A stretch of 54,126 nucleotides of DNA from JAVJUS01 sp040220455 (GTDB lineage Bacteria > Pseudomonadota > Alphaproteobacteria > DSM-16000 > Inquilinaceae), in NCBI GenBank assembly GCA_040220455.1, contig JAVJUS010000047.1, forward strand, positions 1 through 54,126, read 5' to 3'. Below are positions 1 through 8,028 of the stretch, in pieces. Numbering within the stretch: the stretch's first letter is position 1; each line of letters begins with the position of its first letter. The notes under the pieces were generated by a model. The model worked only from the letters and a program-made list of their open reading frames with translations, did not search any database and was not told where the DNA came from. The position numbers and the translations under genes were made by a program.

Positions 1-74
1 TTGCGGCCCGTCTCGCCCGACTCCATTCGAGCCACCACCGCAAGCTTCTCCGACACCGATCTGTGCCGTCCCAT
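1..74 (-). CDS. Partial HTH protein, possibly transposase OrfA (N-terminus)
   Basis: A minus-strand frame opens at an ATG at 74 and runs off the left edge, so only 24 residues are visible. It is preceded by a good ribosome site (GGGGAGG, six bases before the ATG). The visible peptide begins MGRHRSVSEKLAVVARMESG, which resembles the first helix of helix-turn-helix transposase subunits (IS3 OrfA type), with a basic start followed by an amphipathic helix. A second ATG four bases upstream in another frame sits too close to the ribosome site. The assignment rests on a short fragment; it could equally be a stand-alone HTH regulator. It lies where mnmE often precedes mnmG. Confidence 0.4.
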   Translation of the reverse strand, partial: MGRHRSVSEKLAVVARMESGETGR

Positions 75-144
75 CCATCGCCTCCCCTGATGTGACGACT
101 GTGTCCTTTTACCACTGTCTCAAATCAGGGGTGCAGACCAACAG

Positions 145-236
145 CTTCGTGGTCTTCGTGGCCTTCGTGGTGGAACAAGCGACTTCAGGCCCTGCGCAAC
201 GCCGTTCCTTGGTGTTCTTGGTGGCCTTGGTGGTGA
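145..236 (+). repeat. Composite CTTCGTGG/CTTGGTGG repeat, copy 1
   Basis: A run of CTTCGTGG-like units is followed by a spacer containing AGGCCCTG and then CTTGGTGG-like units. Two further copies lie at 37260-37346 (opposite orientation) and 37471-37532. Translated in the mnmG frame it gives a low-complexity Phe/Val peptide, so it is leader DNA and not part of the protein. Confidence 0.75.
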
Positions 237-252
237 GACATCCTTACCCGCC

Positions 253-268
253 CGTTTCACGTGAAACA
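253..268. promoter_or_regulatory. parS: parS site 1 (one mismatch)
   Basis: CGTTTCACGTGAAACA differs at one outer base from the perfect 16-base palindrome TGTTTCACGTGAAACA recognised by ParB. It lies 51 bases upstream of the chosen mnmG start and 3.5 kb from parB. Confidence 0.85.
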
Positions 269-319
269 GGCACGAGCGGGCTTTTGACAGGCTTAGCGGG
301 CGCCGGTAAAACCCCCGGC

Positions 320-2263
320 ATGCTCCCGGAAATCGAGACTCCCTCGTCGGCTCTACGCGAACGCTACGATGTCATCGTGGTGGGCGGCGGGCATGCCGGC
401 TGCGAGGCCGCCGCCGCGGCGGCCCGGATGGGCGCGGCGACGCTGCTCGTCACCCACAAGATCGCGACGATCGGGGAGATGTCATGCAATCCGGCCATCG
501 GCGGCCTTGGCAAAGGCCACCTGGTGCGGGAGATCGATGCCCTCGACGGCCTCATGGCCCGGGCCATCGATCGCGCCGGGATCCAGTTCCGGGTGCTCAA
601 CCGCTCCAAGGGGCCCGCGGTGCGCGGCCCGCGCGCCCAGGCGGATCGGGCGCTCTATCGTGCGGCGATGCAGTCCCTTCTGGGGGAGCAGCCCGGCCTC
701 GATCTCCACGCGGCGGCCGTCGAGGATCTGGCGCGGGAGGGCGATGGCGCGGTCTCGGGCCTGGTGACGGCGGCGGGCCGCGTCTTCCGGGCGGGGGCGG
801 TAGTGCTGACCACGGGAACCTTCCTGAAAGGACTCATCCATCGCGGAGAGGAGCGGACGCCCGCCGGAAGGGTGGGGGAGGCGCCGGCGATCGGGCTCGC
901 CGATACGCTCTACGGAGCTGGCCTTGCCATGGGGCGGCTGAAGACGGGAACGCCGCCGCGCCTCGACGGACGGAGCATCGACTGGAGCGGACTGCAGCGC
1001 CAGCCGGGGGAGGTGCCGCCGCCCCCCTTCTCCTATCTCACCGAGGCGATCACGACGCCGCAGATCGATTGCCATGTCACCGGCACGACAGAGGCGACCC
1101 ATGCGGTGATCCGCGACAACCTTCACCGCTCGCCCATGTATGCCGGAACGATCGAGAGCATCGGTCCCCGCTACTGCCCCTCGATCGAGGACAAGATCGT
1201 GCGGTTCGGCGATCGTCCGCGCCACCAGATCTTTCTCGAGCCGGAGGGGTTGGACGACGATACCGTCTATCCGAACGGCATCTCGACGGCGCTGCCCGCC
1301 GAGGTCCAGGACGCGCTTCTGGCGACGATCCCGGGTCTGGAGCGGGCCCGGGTCGTGCGTCATGGCTATGCCATCGAATACGACTTCGTCGATCCGCGGG
1401 AGCTCCGGCCGACGCTCGAGGCTCGCCGCCTGGCGCGCCTGTTCCTCGCCGGCCAGATCAATGGCACGACCGGCTACGAGGAGGCAGCGGCCCAGGGCGT
1501 CATGGCGGGGATCAACGCCGCGCTTCGGGCCGGCTGCGTTGATCGGGCGGTCGATGATGCCGAGGACGCCGGTTTTATCCTCGATCGGGCCGACGGCTAT
1601 ATCGGCGTCATGATCGACGATCTTGTATCTCGTGGCGCGTCCGAGCCCTACCGCATGTTCACGTCTCGGGCCGAGTACCGGCTGCGCCTTCGGGCGGACA
1701 ATGCCGACCAGCGCCTGACCCCCAACGGGATCGCGGTCGGCGTGGTGGGTGCCGATCGGGCGTGGGCCTTCGAGGCAAAGATGACGCTGCTTGCCGAGGC
1801 GAGGGCGCGGGCCGAGGCACTGACGATCACGCCGCCGGAGGCGCGCCGTCGCGGCGTCGCGGTCAATCAGGACGGCGTTCGGCGGACCGCGGTCGATCTT
1901 CTACGCTATCCCGATGTCACGTGGGACACGGCGGTGGATCTGTGGCCGGATCTCGCCGACATCCCGCCGACCATCGCGGAGCAGATCGAGATCGACGCAC
2001 GGTATGCCAGCTATCTCGATCGGCAGGAGGCCGACATCCGCGCCTTCCGCCGCGACGAGACCCTGCGCCTGCCGCCTGATCTGGACTACGCCGGCCTCGC
2101 CAGCCTTTCGGCCGAGGAGCGGCAGAAGCTCGCGGCGGCCCGTCCGGAGACGCTGGGAGCGGCCGCCCGGCTGGAGGGCATCACGCCGGCGGCGCTCGTC
2201 GCGCTCTTGCGGCATGTGCGCCGCGCAGGCAGCGAGGCCGAAACGGATCGGCTCACCGCCTGA
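320..2263 (+). CDS. mnmG: tRNA uridine-5-carboxymethylaminomethyl modification enzyme MnmG (GidA)
   Basis: MnmG is the FAD-binding partner of MnmE and together they modify the wobble uridine at position 34 of certain tRNAs. The 647-residue product opens with MLPEIETPSSALRERYDVIV and an ADP-binding glycine motif GGGHAGCEA at residues 22-30. The family motifs NPAIGGLGKGHLVREIDALDG, TGTFLKG and KTGTPPRLDG follow, then the tRNA-binding C-terminal helical region. The frame is open back to 92, but that stretch encodes a repeat and parS site 1, so the ATG at 320 is preferred. Its stop overlaps the start of rsmG. No mnmE is present immediately upstream. Confidence 0.95.
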   Translation: MLPEIETPSSALRERYDVIVVGGGHAGCEAAAAAARMGAATLLVTHKIATIGEMSCNPAIGGLGKGHLVREIDALDGLMARAIDRAGIQFRVLNRSKGPAVRGPRAQADRALYRAAMQSLLGEQPGLDLHAAAVEDLAREGDGAVSGLVTAAGRVFRAGAVVLTTGTFLKGLIHRGEERTPAGRVGEAPAIGLADTLYGAGLAMGRLKTGTPPRLDGRSIDWSGLQRQPGEVPPPPFSYLTEAITTPQIDCHVTGTTEATHAVIRDNLHRSPMYAGTIESIGPRYCPSIEDKIVRFGDRPRHQIFLEPEGLDDDTVYPNGISTALPAEVQDALLATIPGLERARVVRHGYAIEYDFVDPRELRPTLEARRLARLFLAGQINGTTGYEEAAAQGVMAGINAALRAGCVDRAVDDAEDAGFILDRADGYIGVMIDDLVSRGASEPYRMFTSRAEYRLRLRADNADQRLTPNGIAVGVVGADRAWAFEAKMTLLAEARARAEALTITPPEARRRGVAVNQDGVRRTAVDLLRYPDVTWDTAVDLWPDLADIPPTIAEQIEIDARYASYLDRQEADIRAFRRDETLRLPPDLDYAGLASLSAEERQKLAAARPETLGAAARLEGITPAALVALLRHVRRAGSEAETDRLTA

Positions 2264-2916
2264 TGGTACGCCGGGGCGATGGCGCGGACGGCTCGCCGGT
2301 CGGCGTGCCCGAGTCGGCTGAGGCGGTCGCGTTGCTCGCTGGTGTTTCACGTGAAACAGCGCATCGCTTCGAGCGCTATGCCGCCCTGCTGATCGACTGG
2401 CAGCAGCGCATGAACCTGGTCGGGCGGAGCACGATGCCCGATCTCTGGAACCGCCATTTCTGGGATTCCGCGCAGCTCTTCGAGCTTCTGCCCGAAGGAA
2501 CCCGAACGCTCGTCGATCTGGGCAGTGGCGCGGGCTTTCCGGGGCTCGTCCTGGCCATGATGGGTGTGCCGGATGTCCATCTGATCGAGGCGGATTCCCG
2601 CAAGGCCGCCTTCCTGCGCACTGTTTCACGTGAAACAGGCACGGGGGTCACGATCCACGGCGCCCGTATCGAGGCCGTGACCCCGTTCGTGGCGGATGTC
2701 GTGACGGCGCGGGCGTTGGCGCCACTGCCTCGTCTCATCGACCAAGCCCGGCCGTTCCTGGGGCCGCGGAGCCTGAGCCTGTTCCCCAAGGGACAAAATG
2801 TTGAGAGCGAATTGACCGAGGCGCTCAAAACCTCGATGATGTCGATCGATCGGGTCCCGAGTCGGTCGGACCCGCGCGGCACCATCCTCTGCCTTCGGGA
2901 GATCCGCCGTGTCTGA
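2263..2916 (+). CDS. rsmG: 16S rRNA (guanine-N7)-methyltransferase RsmG (GidB)
   Basis: RsmG methylates G527 of 16S rRNA using S-adenosylmethionine; loss gives low-level streptomycin resistance in several bacteria. The 217-residue product has the SAM-binding motif DLGSGAGFPGLVLA near residues 85-98, preceded by NLVGRSTMPDLWNRHFWDS, typical of the family. The ATG overlaps the mnmG stop (TGATG), indicating translational coupling. Two perfect parS palindromes lie inside the gene and are translated as VSRET at two places, one near the N-terminus and one after the SAM motif. Its 3' end overlaps parA by eight bases. Confidence 0.96.
   Translation: MVRRGDGADGSPVGVPESAEAVALLAGVSRETAHRFERYAALLIDWQQRMNLVGRSTMPDLWNRHFWDSAQLFELLPEGTRTLVDLGSGAGFPGLVLAMMGVPDVHLIEADSRKAAFLRTVSRETGTGVTIHGARIEAVTPFVADVVTARALAPLPRLIDQARPFLGPRSLSLFPKGQNVESELTEALKTSMMSIDRVPSRSDPRGTILCLREIRRV
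2343..2358. promoter_or_regulatory. parS: parS site 2 (perfect, inside rsmG)
   Basis: TGTTTCACGTGAAACA is an exact match to the ParB-binding palindrome. It lies in the rsmG coding sequence and encodes the peptide VSRET. Confidence 0.95.
2622..2637. promoter_or_regulatory. parS: parS site 3 (perfect, inside rsmG)
   Basis: A second exact TGTTTCACGTGAAACA lies 279 bases after site 2, again encoding VSRET within rsmG. It is about 1.1 kb upstream of parB. Confidence 0.95.
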
Positions 2917-3742
2917 TGCGGCCACGCTCGACAGGAACGCCGAGACCCGCTCCCTCAGCCGCAATCGCCCCCGCATCGTCGCCATCGCCAATCAAAAGGG
3001 CGGCGTGGGCAAGACCACGACGGCGATCAACCTGGGCACGGCCCTGGCCGCCGTCGACAAGCGCGTGTTGATCATCGACCTGGACCCCCAGGGCAATGCC
3101 AGCACCGGGCTTTCCGTCCGTCGTGCGCAACGGGGCCGGGGGTCCTACCAGCTCCTGTTCGGCGAGATCGAGGTCATGGACGCCGCCCTCAAGACCGAGG
3201 TGCCGGGGCTCTGGGTGCTGCCGTCGAATGTCGACCTCTCCGGCGCCGAGATCGAGCTCGTCGACGCGGATCGGCGGGAGTTCCGCCTGCGCGAGGCGCT
3301 GCGCGGCGGCCCGGTCGGCTATGACTACGTGCTGATCGACTGCCCGCCGGCGCTCGGGCTCCTCACGTTGAACGCGCTCGTGGCCTCGGACGCCGTGCTC
3401 GTTCCGCTCCAGTGCGAATTCTACGCGCTGGAGGGGCTGAGCCATCTCATGCGGACGATCGATCGCGTGCGCCGAGCCCTGAATCCCGAGCTCGATATTC
3501 AAGGGGTTGTGCTGACCATGTATGACAAGCGCAACAACTTGTCGGACCTGGTCGCGAACGATGTCCGCGGCCATTTCGGCGACGCGGTCTACCAGACCAT
3601 GATTCCGCGCAATGTCCGGGTCTCCGAGGCACCGTCCCATGGCCGGCCGGTGCTGCTTTATGACCTGGCGTGCGCGGGGGCGCAGGCCTATGTCAGGCTG
3701 GCTGCGGAAATGCTCAAGCGCGAGGCGAGGTTGACCGCGTGA
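2909..3742 (+). CDS. parA: Chromosome partitioning ATPase ParA (Soj)
   Basis: ParA is a deviant-Walker ATPase that forms DNA-bound dimers and moves ParB-parS complexes during origin segregation. The 277-residue protein has the deviant Walker A KGGVGKTT at residues 30-37 with its signature lysine, the A' motif LIIDLDPQGNAS, and Walker B VLIDCPPALG. The GTG at 2909 overlaps the end of rsmG by eight bases. Its stop overlaps the parB start, so all four genes appear to form one operon. Length and motifs are normal for the chromosomal family. Confidence 0.97.
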   Translation: MSDAATLDRNAETRSLSRNRPRIVAIANQKGGVGKTTTAINLGTALAAVDKRVLIIDLDPQGNASTGLSVRRAQRGRGSYQLLFGEIEVMDAALKTEVPGLWVLPSNVDLSGAEIELVDADRREFRLREALRGGPVGYDYVLIDCPPALGLLTLNALVASDAVLVPLQCEFYALEGLSHLMRTIDRVRRALNPELDIQGVVLTMYDKRNNLSDLVANDVRGHFGDAVYQTMIPRNVRVSEAPSHGRPVLLYDLACAGAQAYVRLAAEMLKREARLTA

Positions 3743-4740
3743 GTGACGAGGACGCGGGGCGAGACATGCCGGACGACGGGGCGCGACAGACGCGCGAGGA
3801 CGCGCCGCGGCGACGTCACGGCCTGGGCCGTGGCCTCGACGCGCTGTTCGGGGAAGATGACGGCGGCTACGAGTCCGGTTCCGACAAGGCGCGCGCCTCG
3901 CGCGTCGTGCCGACGGCGCATCTCGCGCCGAATCCGTACCAGCCCCGGCGCGCCTTCACCGACGAGGAGCTCGACTCCCTGGCCGCCTCGGTGCGCGAAC
4001 AGGGCATCCTGCAGCCGATCCTGGTTCGCCCCGACCCGGCGCGCGACGACCGTTTCCAGATCATTGCCGGCGAGCGGCGCTGGCGCGCGGCCCAGCGCGC
4101 CAAGCTGCACGAGGTGCCGATCGTCGTCCGGGAGCTCACCGACGTCGACGCGCTGCATCTCGCGATCATCGAGAACGTCCAGCGCCAGGATCTGACGGCG
4201 CTGGAAGAGGCCAACGGCTATCGCCGGCTGATCGACGAGTTCGGTCACAGCCAGGATGATCTTGCCCGCGCTATCGGGAAGAGCCGCAGCCACATCGCCA
4301 ACACGCTGCGCCTGCTCGAATTGCCGGAGACGGTGCGCGATCTTCTCCAGTCCGGCAAGCTGTCGGCCGGGCACGGCCGGGCGCTGCTGGCTTGCGAGGA
4401 TCCTGACGCCGCCGCCCGCGAGGTGGTGGCCAAGGGTCTCAATGTCCGCCAGGCCGAGGCGCTGGCCCGCAAGGGCGCCGAGCCGCGACACCGGGCGCCG
4501 CGCGGCAGCGCTTCGGCGGGGGCCGAGGCGGCCACCGAGGGCCGGTCGTCCCCGGCCACCGGACGCAAGGGGAAGGATCCGGACACGGTCGCGCTCGAAC
4601 AGGAGATGAGCAATATCCTGGGCCTGAAGGTCGTGATCGAGTCCGACGGCGATCACGCCGGCACGCTGACCGTGCACTACAAGACCTTCGAGCAGCTCGA
4701 CGACATCCTCCAGCGCCTCAGCCACGGCGGCCGCCAGTAG
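3739..4740 (+). CDS. parB: Chromosome partitioning protein ParB (Spo0J)
   Basis: ParB binds parS, loads as a CTP-dependent sliding clamp and stimulates ParA. The 333-residue product has the N-terminal ParA-interaction box LGRGLDALF (residues 29-37) and the arginine-rich CTP-binding motif GERRWRAAQ (111-119). A helix-turn-helix around SQDDLARAIGKSRSHIANTL (171-190) and a C-terminal dimerisation segment follow. A basic Gly/Ala/Arg linker separates the last two. The GTG at 3739 overlaps the parA stop (GTGA). The frame is open further upstream inside parA, but coupling and the family N-terminus favour this start. Its sites are the three parS copies upstream. Confidence 0.96.
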   Translation: MSDEDAGRDMPDDGARQTREDAPRRRHGLGRGLDALFGEDDGGYESGSDKARASRVVPTAHLAPNPYQPRRAFTDEELDSLAASVREQGILQPILVRPDPARDDRFQIIAGERRWRAAQRAKLHEVPIVVRELTDVDALHLAIIENVQRQDLTALEEANGYRRLIDEFGHSQDDLARAIGKSRSHIANTLRLLELPETVRDLLQSGKLSAGHGRALLACEDPDAAAREVVAKGLNVRQAEALARKGAEPRHRAPRGSASAGAEAATEGRSSPATGRKGKDPDTVALEQEMSNILGLKVVIESDGDHAGTLTVHYKTFEQLDDILQRLSHGGRQ

Positions 4741-4792
4741 CACTCGGCGTTCCCGGATTTCCTTTGTGGTGACCATTCCCCCCAGCAAAAAG

Positions 4793-4821
4793 AGGGCGCC
4801 AGCGCGATCGTCTGGCGCCCT
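4793..4821 (-). terminator. Rho-independent terminator of degP
   Basis: Ten-base inverted arms (AGGGCGCCAG and CTGGCGCCCT) enclose a short loop. Read on the minus strand the hairpin is followed by CTCTTTTTG, giving the U-tract expected for a terminator of the convergent protease gene. On the plus strand no T-run follows, though the stem could also slow transcription leaving parB. Confidence 0.8.
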
Positions 4822-4889
4822 TCCGAGGGAACGAGCGGGGTGCCCGGCGATGGGGCCGGACGGGCACCCCGCCCCGCCGGCGGCTCCGG

Positions 4890-6503
4890 TCAGGCGACCG
4901 GCGCCGCGACGTAGCGCTGCTGGCCCTGCCGGGTCACCAGCAGAAGGACCTGCTCGCGATCACTCTCGCGCACCGCCTCGATCGCGCTGCGGACCTCCGC
5001 CGGATCGGAGACGGTCGCCCGGTCCACCTGGGTGATCACGTCGCCCGGCCGCACGCCCTGCTCGACAAGGGGACTGTCGGCGGCGAGATCGGTGACAACG
5101 ACGCCGGAGACTTCCTCCCCGATGCCGAAGCGCTCCCGCGACCGGTCGTCGAGGCCGGCGAGACGCGCGCCCAGCGTCGTCTCCTCGGACGGCGCGGTCT
5201 CGCCGGACCCGGTTCCCTCGGCCGAGGCGGTCCGGTCCGGCTCCAGCCGGCCGATCTCGACGCCGAGCGTGGTCGTCCCGTCGTTACGGCGGATTTCCAG
5301 GCTCGCCGTCTCGCCGACCGGCGTCTCGGCCACCAGCCGCGGCAGGTCACTCATCTCCGCTACCTCCTGGCCGTTGTAGCCGAGGATCAGGTCCCCCTGG
5401 CGCAGACCCGCCGCGTCGGCCGGCGAGCCGGGTTCGACCCGCGCGACCAGGGCGCCTCGCGCCTCCTCCAGGCCGAGCGCGCCGGCGAGCTCGTCGGTCA
5501 CCGTCTGGATCGAGACGCCCAGCCAGCCGCGCTCGACCGTGCCGGTCTCGGCGAGCTGGTCGATGATGCCGCGGGCCATCGAGGAGGGTACGGCGAAGCC
5601 GATACCGACCGAGCCGCCCGAGGGCGAGAAGATCGCCGTGTTGACGCCGATGACCTCGCCCTCGAGGTTGAAGGTCGGCCCGCCGGAATTGCCGCGATTG
5701 ATCGGCGCGTCGATCTGCAGGTAGTCGTCATAGGGTCCGGAGCCGATATTGCGGCCGCGCGCGGACAGCACGCCCGCCGTCACCGTTCCCCCGAGGCCGA
5801 ACGGATTGCCGACCGCGACGACCCAGTCGCCGATCTTCGCCTCGGCGCTGTCGCCCCATTCGACGGTCGGCAGCGCCTCGTCCGGGTCGATGCGCAGGAC
5901 GGCCAGGTCGGTCTTGGGGTCGCGGCCGACGATCTCGGCCTCGTATTCGGTGCCGTCCTCCAGAATGACGGTCACCTGATCGGCCTCGCCGACCACGTGG
6001 TCATTGGTCACGATCAGCCCGCCGGATTCGACGATGAAGCCGGAGCCCAGGGCCCGGGCCTGGCGCGGTGGCGCCTGAGGGCCCGACGGCCCGTCGCCGC
6101 GATGCTCGTCCATGAAGCGCTCGAAGAACTCGCGGAAGGGCGAGTTCTCGGGCAGATCCGGCATGCCCGGGATCTCGGGCATCGGGCCCTCGCCGGACTG
6201 CATGCGCTGGGGCGTCTGGCGGGTCGACGCGACGGTCACTACGGCCGGCCCCACCTTCTCGACCAGCCCGCTGAAGCTCGCAGGGATCATCGGCACGCCG
6301 CTGTCGGACGGGGCGGCCGTCTCCGCCGCGCGGGCGGGCGCCACGACGCCGTCGCGGCCAATGAAGGGCACGGCCGCGCCCGCCATCGCGGTGGTCATCA
6401 GCAGGGCCCCGGCGATCCGGCGCGTGCGGCGGCCGGCCAGGAGCGCCGGGCCTCGGCGCCCGGCGCCGTCGCGGATGCGGAACGTGCGTTGGGTCTGGGT
6501 CAT
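4890..6503 (-). CDS. degP: DegP/HtrA-family periplasmic serine protease
   Basis: This is a Do-like protease/chaperone that degrades misfolded envelope proteins. The 537-residue product starts with a basic segment and a hydrophobic stretch (about residues 28-47) that should act as a signal peptide. The trypsin-like domain shows His169 in TNDHVVG, Asp199 in KTDLAVL and Ser273 in NRGNSGGPTF. Two PDZ domains follow: one containing ERGWLGVSIQTV, one containing GVRPGDVITQVD. A Gly/Pro-rich loop (residues 100-150) precedes the protease domain, as in other DegP proteins. The ATG at 6503 follows GAGGAC with good spacing; a further in-frame start at 6539 lacks a ribosome site. It stands convergent to parB. 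Confidence 0.93.
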   Translation of the reverse strand: MTQTQRTFRIRDGAGRRGPALLAGRRTRRIAGALLMTTAMAGAAVPFIGRDGVVAPARAAETAAPSDSGVPMIPASFSGLVEKVGPAVVTVASTRQTPQRMQSGEGPMPEIPGMPDLPENSPFREFFERFMDEHRGDGPSGPQAPPRQARALGSGFIVESGGLIVTNDHVVGEADQVTVILEDGTEYEAEIVGRDPKTDLAVLRIDPDEALPTVEWGDSAEAKIGDWVVAVGNPFGLGGTVTAGVLSARGRNIGSGPYDDYLQIDAPINRGNSGGPTFNLEGEVIGVNTAIFSPSGGSVGIGFAVPSSMARGIIDQLAETGTVERGWLGVSIQTVTDELAGALGLEEARGALVARVEPGSPADAAGLRQGDLILGYNGQEVAEMSDLPRLVAETPVGETASLEIRRNDGTTTLGVEIGRLEPDRTASAEGTGSGETAPSEETTLGARLAGLDDRSRERFGIGEEVSGVVVTDLAADSPLVEQGVRPGDVITQVDRATVSDPAEVRSAIEAVRESDREQVLLLVTRQGQQRYVAAPVA

Positions 6504-6816
6504 TGTCGTCCTCTTCCATCCCGGTTGCCGATCGCGCACGGACCCGGATCGCCCGGGCCGCGCGCCACCGATCGAGCCTGGAAGTGGCGAGGCGACCTTG
6601 CCGCGACCTTTCAGGAAGATGAATTCGGATTAATGTTCGGCCGCACAGTGTCGTCGCTGCCGCCCACCGGGCAGCGTCGGTCGGCTGGAGGCGAAGCCCC
6701 TACGGCCGGACGGGAGTCGTGATCCTGAGAACTCCGGCGATCGCGAGAGAGCCGCATGAACAGGTCTTCGAAAGCGTGGTCGTCGCTTCGTGAGCCTGCG
6801 GCGCGCGGAAACCGGA
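6504..6816. other. Intergenic region upstream of degP
   Basis: No convincing gene is seen here. It carries the degP leader and a candidate extracytoplasmic-stress promoter (separate entry). It also marks a change to visibly less GC-rich sequence that continues into the small-protein and GAF genes. Confidence 0.5.
6611..6638 (-). promoter_or_regulatory. Candidate sigma-E-like promoter for degP
   Basis: On the minus strand GAACAT and TCCTGA are separated by 16 bases, about 100 bases before the degP start. This resembles the GAACTT/TCTGA pattern of RpoE-type sigma factors that commonly drive degP. It is a single by-eye match with one mismatch in the first box, so it is tentative. Confidence 0.3.
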
Positions 6817-7041
6817 TCAGATGCTGCGCATCAACAATGCGTGGATTCGGTCGGCTTCCTTGCGGATCGCTCGGGCGAGCCGCTTCCTGTCTTCGGCGGT
6901 ACTGTGCGGATTGTTCGCGACGGCCGTGGCGGTCCGCTCCAATTCCCGGTCGTAGGTCCGGAATGCGTCGAGCGATGCCCCCGCGGCGGGTACCGCCGCC
7001 CCAAGGCGAGTGGTGTCGTGTCTGGACATGGTTGGCATCAT
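6817..7041 (-). CDS. Small helical protein of unknown function
   Basis: This is an unrecognised protein of 74 residues (70 if the ATG at 7029 is used). It is predicted mostly helical, with a charged C-terminal half (AEDRKRLARAIRKEADRIHA) that could form an amphipathic or coiled-coil helix. There are no cysteines, signal peptide or membrane segment. The start lies four bases after the stop of the membrane GAF gene, so the two are probably co-transcribed and coupled; no strong ribosome site is visible. Base composition is less GC-rich than the flanking degP and mutS. The coding call rests on the tight spacing and coherent sequence; function cannot be inferred. Confidence 0.55.
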   Translation of the reverse strand: MMPTMSRHDTTRLGAAVPAAGASLDAFRTYDRELERTATAVANNPHSTAEDRKRLARAIRKEADRIHALLMRSI

Positions 7042-7045
7042 CCGA

Positions 7046-7987
7046 TCAGGAGCCTGAAGGCATCTCTCTCGAATCGCTGGCCGAATCAGCACTATCCGCC
7101 GAATGAAGGAGCGTGGCAAGGATTGGAAGGTGGTCCTTCAGCGGCAGACAGCTCTGTTCGGTAAGGCGGCCCGGGCGATCGCTCGTGACGGCCAACACAC
7201 CCTTTGGACGCGGGTCGTCGTCGAACATGACGGGAAAAGCGGCGAGCGACCGATAGACGGTGGCGTCGTAAGGCTCGCCCTGCCCCGGGGGATTCCTGAT
7301 CGATTCCGGCACGCCGTCCTCCCCCATATCGGCGATGATCGTGGTCGCTCCGGACCGGAACGTGATTCCCACATGACCGATCCCGATCGGCCAGGGGCGT
7401 CCCCGGTCGGAGCCCGGATGGCCGTCGGCCTTGCGGCGCCAGATCGAGACCAGCGCGTCCGATGCGTCCTCCGGCAGATACAATGCGAAGCTCCAAAGCT
7501 CGTCCGGCTCGATGCCGAGCAGCGAGCCGGCGCTTTCGACGATCGGATCGAGGGCGTCGCCGACGGCTTCGACGAGCTCCGCACGGGAACGAATCCCGTT
7601 GCGCATCGACACCCCGGCGACCGTCAGCGAGGCGGTCAAGGCGACGCGACTGGTCGTCCCGTGCCTCAGCAGGGCTTCGGCCCGCGCCAGCCTCTCCTTA
7701 CCGGTCCTGTTTTCTTCGAGGAGCCGCGTGTTCTTTGCGTAGAGGCTGAGGGCGTGCGGGTCGGCGTTCAGGACCACCAGCGTGAATCCGAGCTGCAGCA
7801 CCAACAGGAGTCCGACCACGGAGAAGAACAGGAACGGACTGATTGCCACGATATCGTCGACGAAGTTCGAGTAGATGCCGATAAGCGTGGGCAGAATCAG
7901 GGAAATCCCGGTGATGACGAACCGGTTCTGATAGCGGATCCGCCGAATCTCCGCCGCGATCTCCCGATTCCCCACGTCATCGTTCAT
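7046..7987 (-). CDS. Membrane-anchored GAF-domain protein, unknown function
   Basis: The 313-residue product has a short basic N-terminus, two transmembrane helices (about residues 23-41 and 51-73) and a charged linker (80-110). A C-terminal region of about 150 residues has a GAF-like pattern, ending with SLAAFPVMFDDD, PKGVLAVTSDRPGR and a final helix. No kinase, cyclase or output domain is present, so it may sense a ligand or redox state and signal by protein contact. The ATG at 7987 gives MNDDVGNREI; a larger open frame continues upstream but overlaps the end of mutS and reads as Arg/Pro-rich shadow sequence. The small helical gene follows four bases downstream. The pair sits between degP and mutS. 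Confidence 0.75.
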   Translation of the reverse strand: MNDDVGNREIAAEIRRIRYQNRFVITGISLILPTLIGIYSNFVDDIVAISPFLFFSVVGLLLVLQLGFTLVVLNADPHALSLYAKNTRLLEENRTGKERLARAEALLRHGTTSRVALTASLTVAGVSMRNGIRSRAELVEAVGDALDPIVESAGSLLGIEPDELWSFALYLPEDASDALVSIWRRKADGHPGSDRGRPWPIGIGHVGITFRSGATTIIADMGEDGVPESIRNPPGQGEPYDATVYRSLAAFPVMFDDDPRPKGVLAVTSDRPGRLTEQSCLPLKDHLPILATLLHSADSADSASDSREMPSGS

Positions 7988-8028
7988 CGTCGAGATGCCT
8001 CGTCCACCGCGAATGGTCGACGACAGGA

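Noticed and set aside
92..319. Upstream extension of mnmG by 76 codons
   Set aside because: The stretch translates a dispersed DNA repeat and a parS site into Phe/Val-rich sequence; the conserved FAD motif starts soon after the ATG at 320.
4757..4775. CCTTTGTGGTGA after parB as a fourth composite-repeat copy
   Set aside because: Only one unit is present and neither the AGGCCCTG spacer nor the CTTGGTGG half is found, so it may be chance or a remnant.
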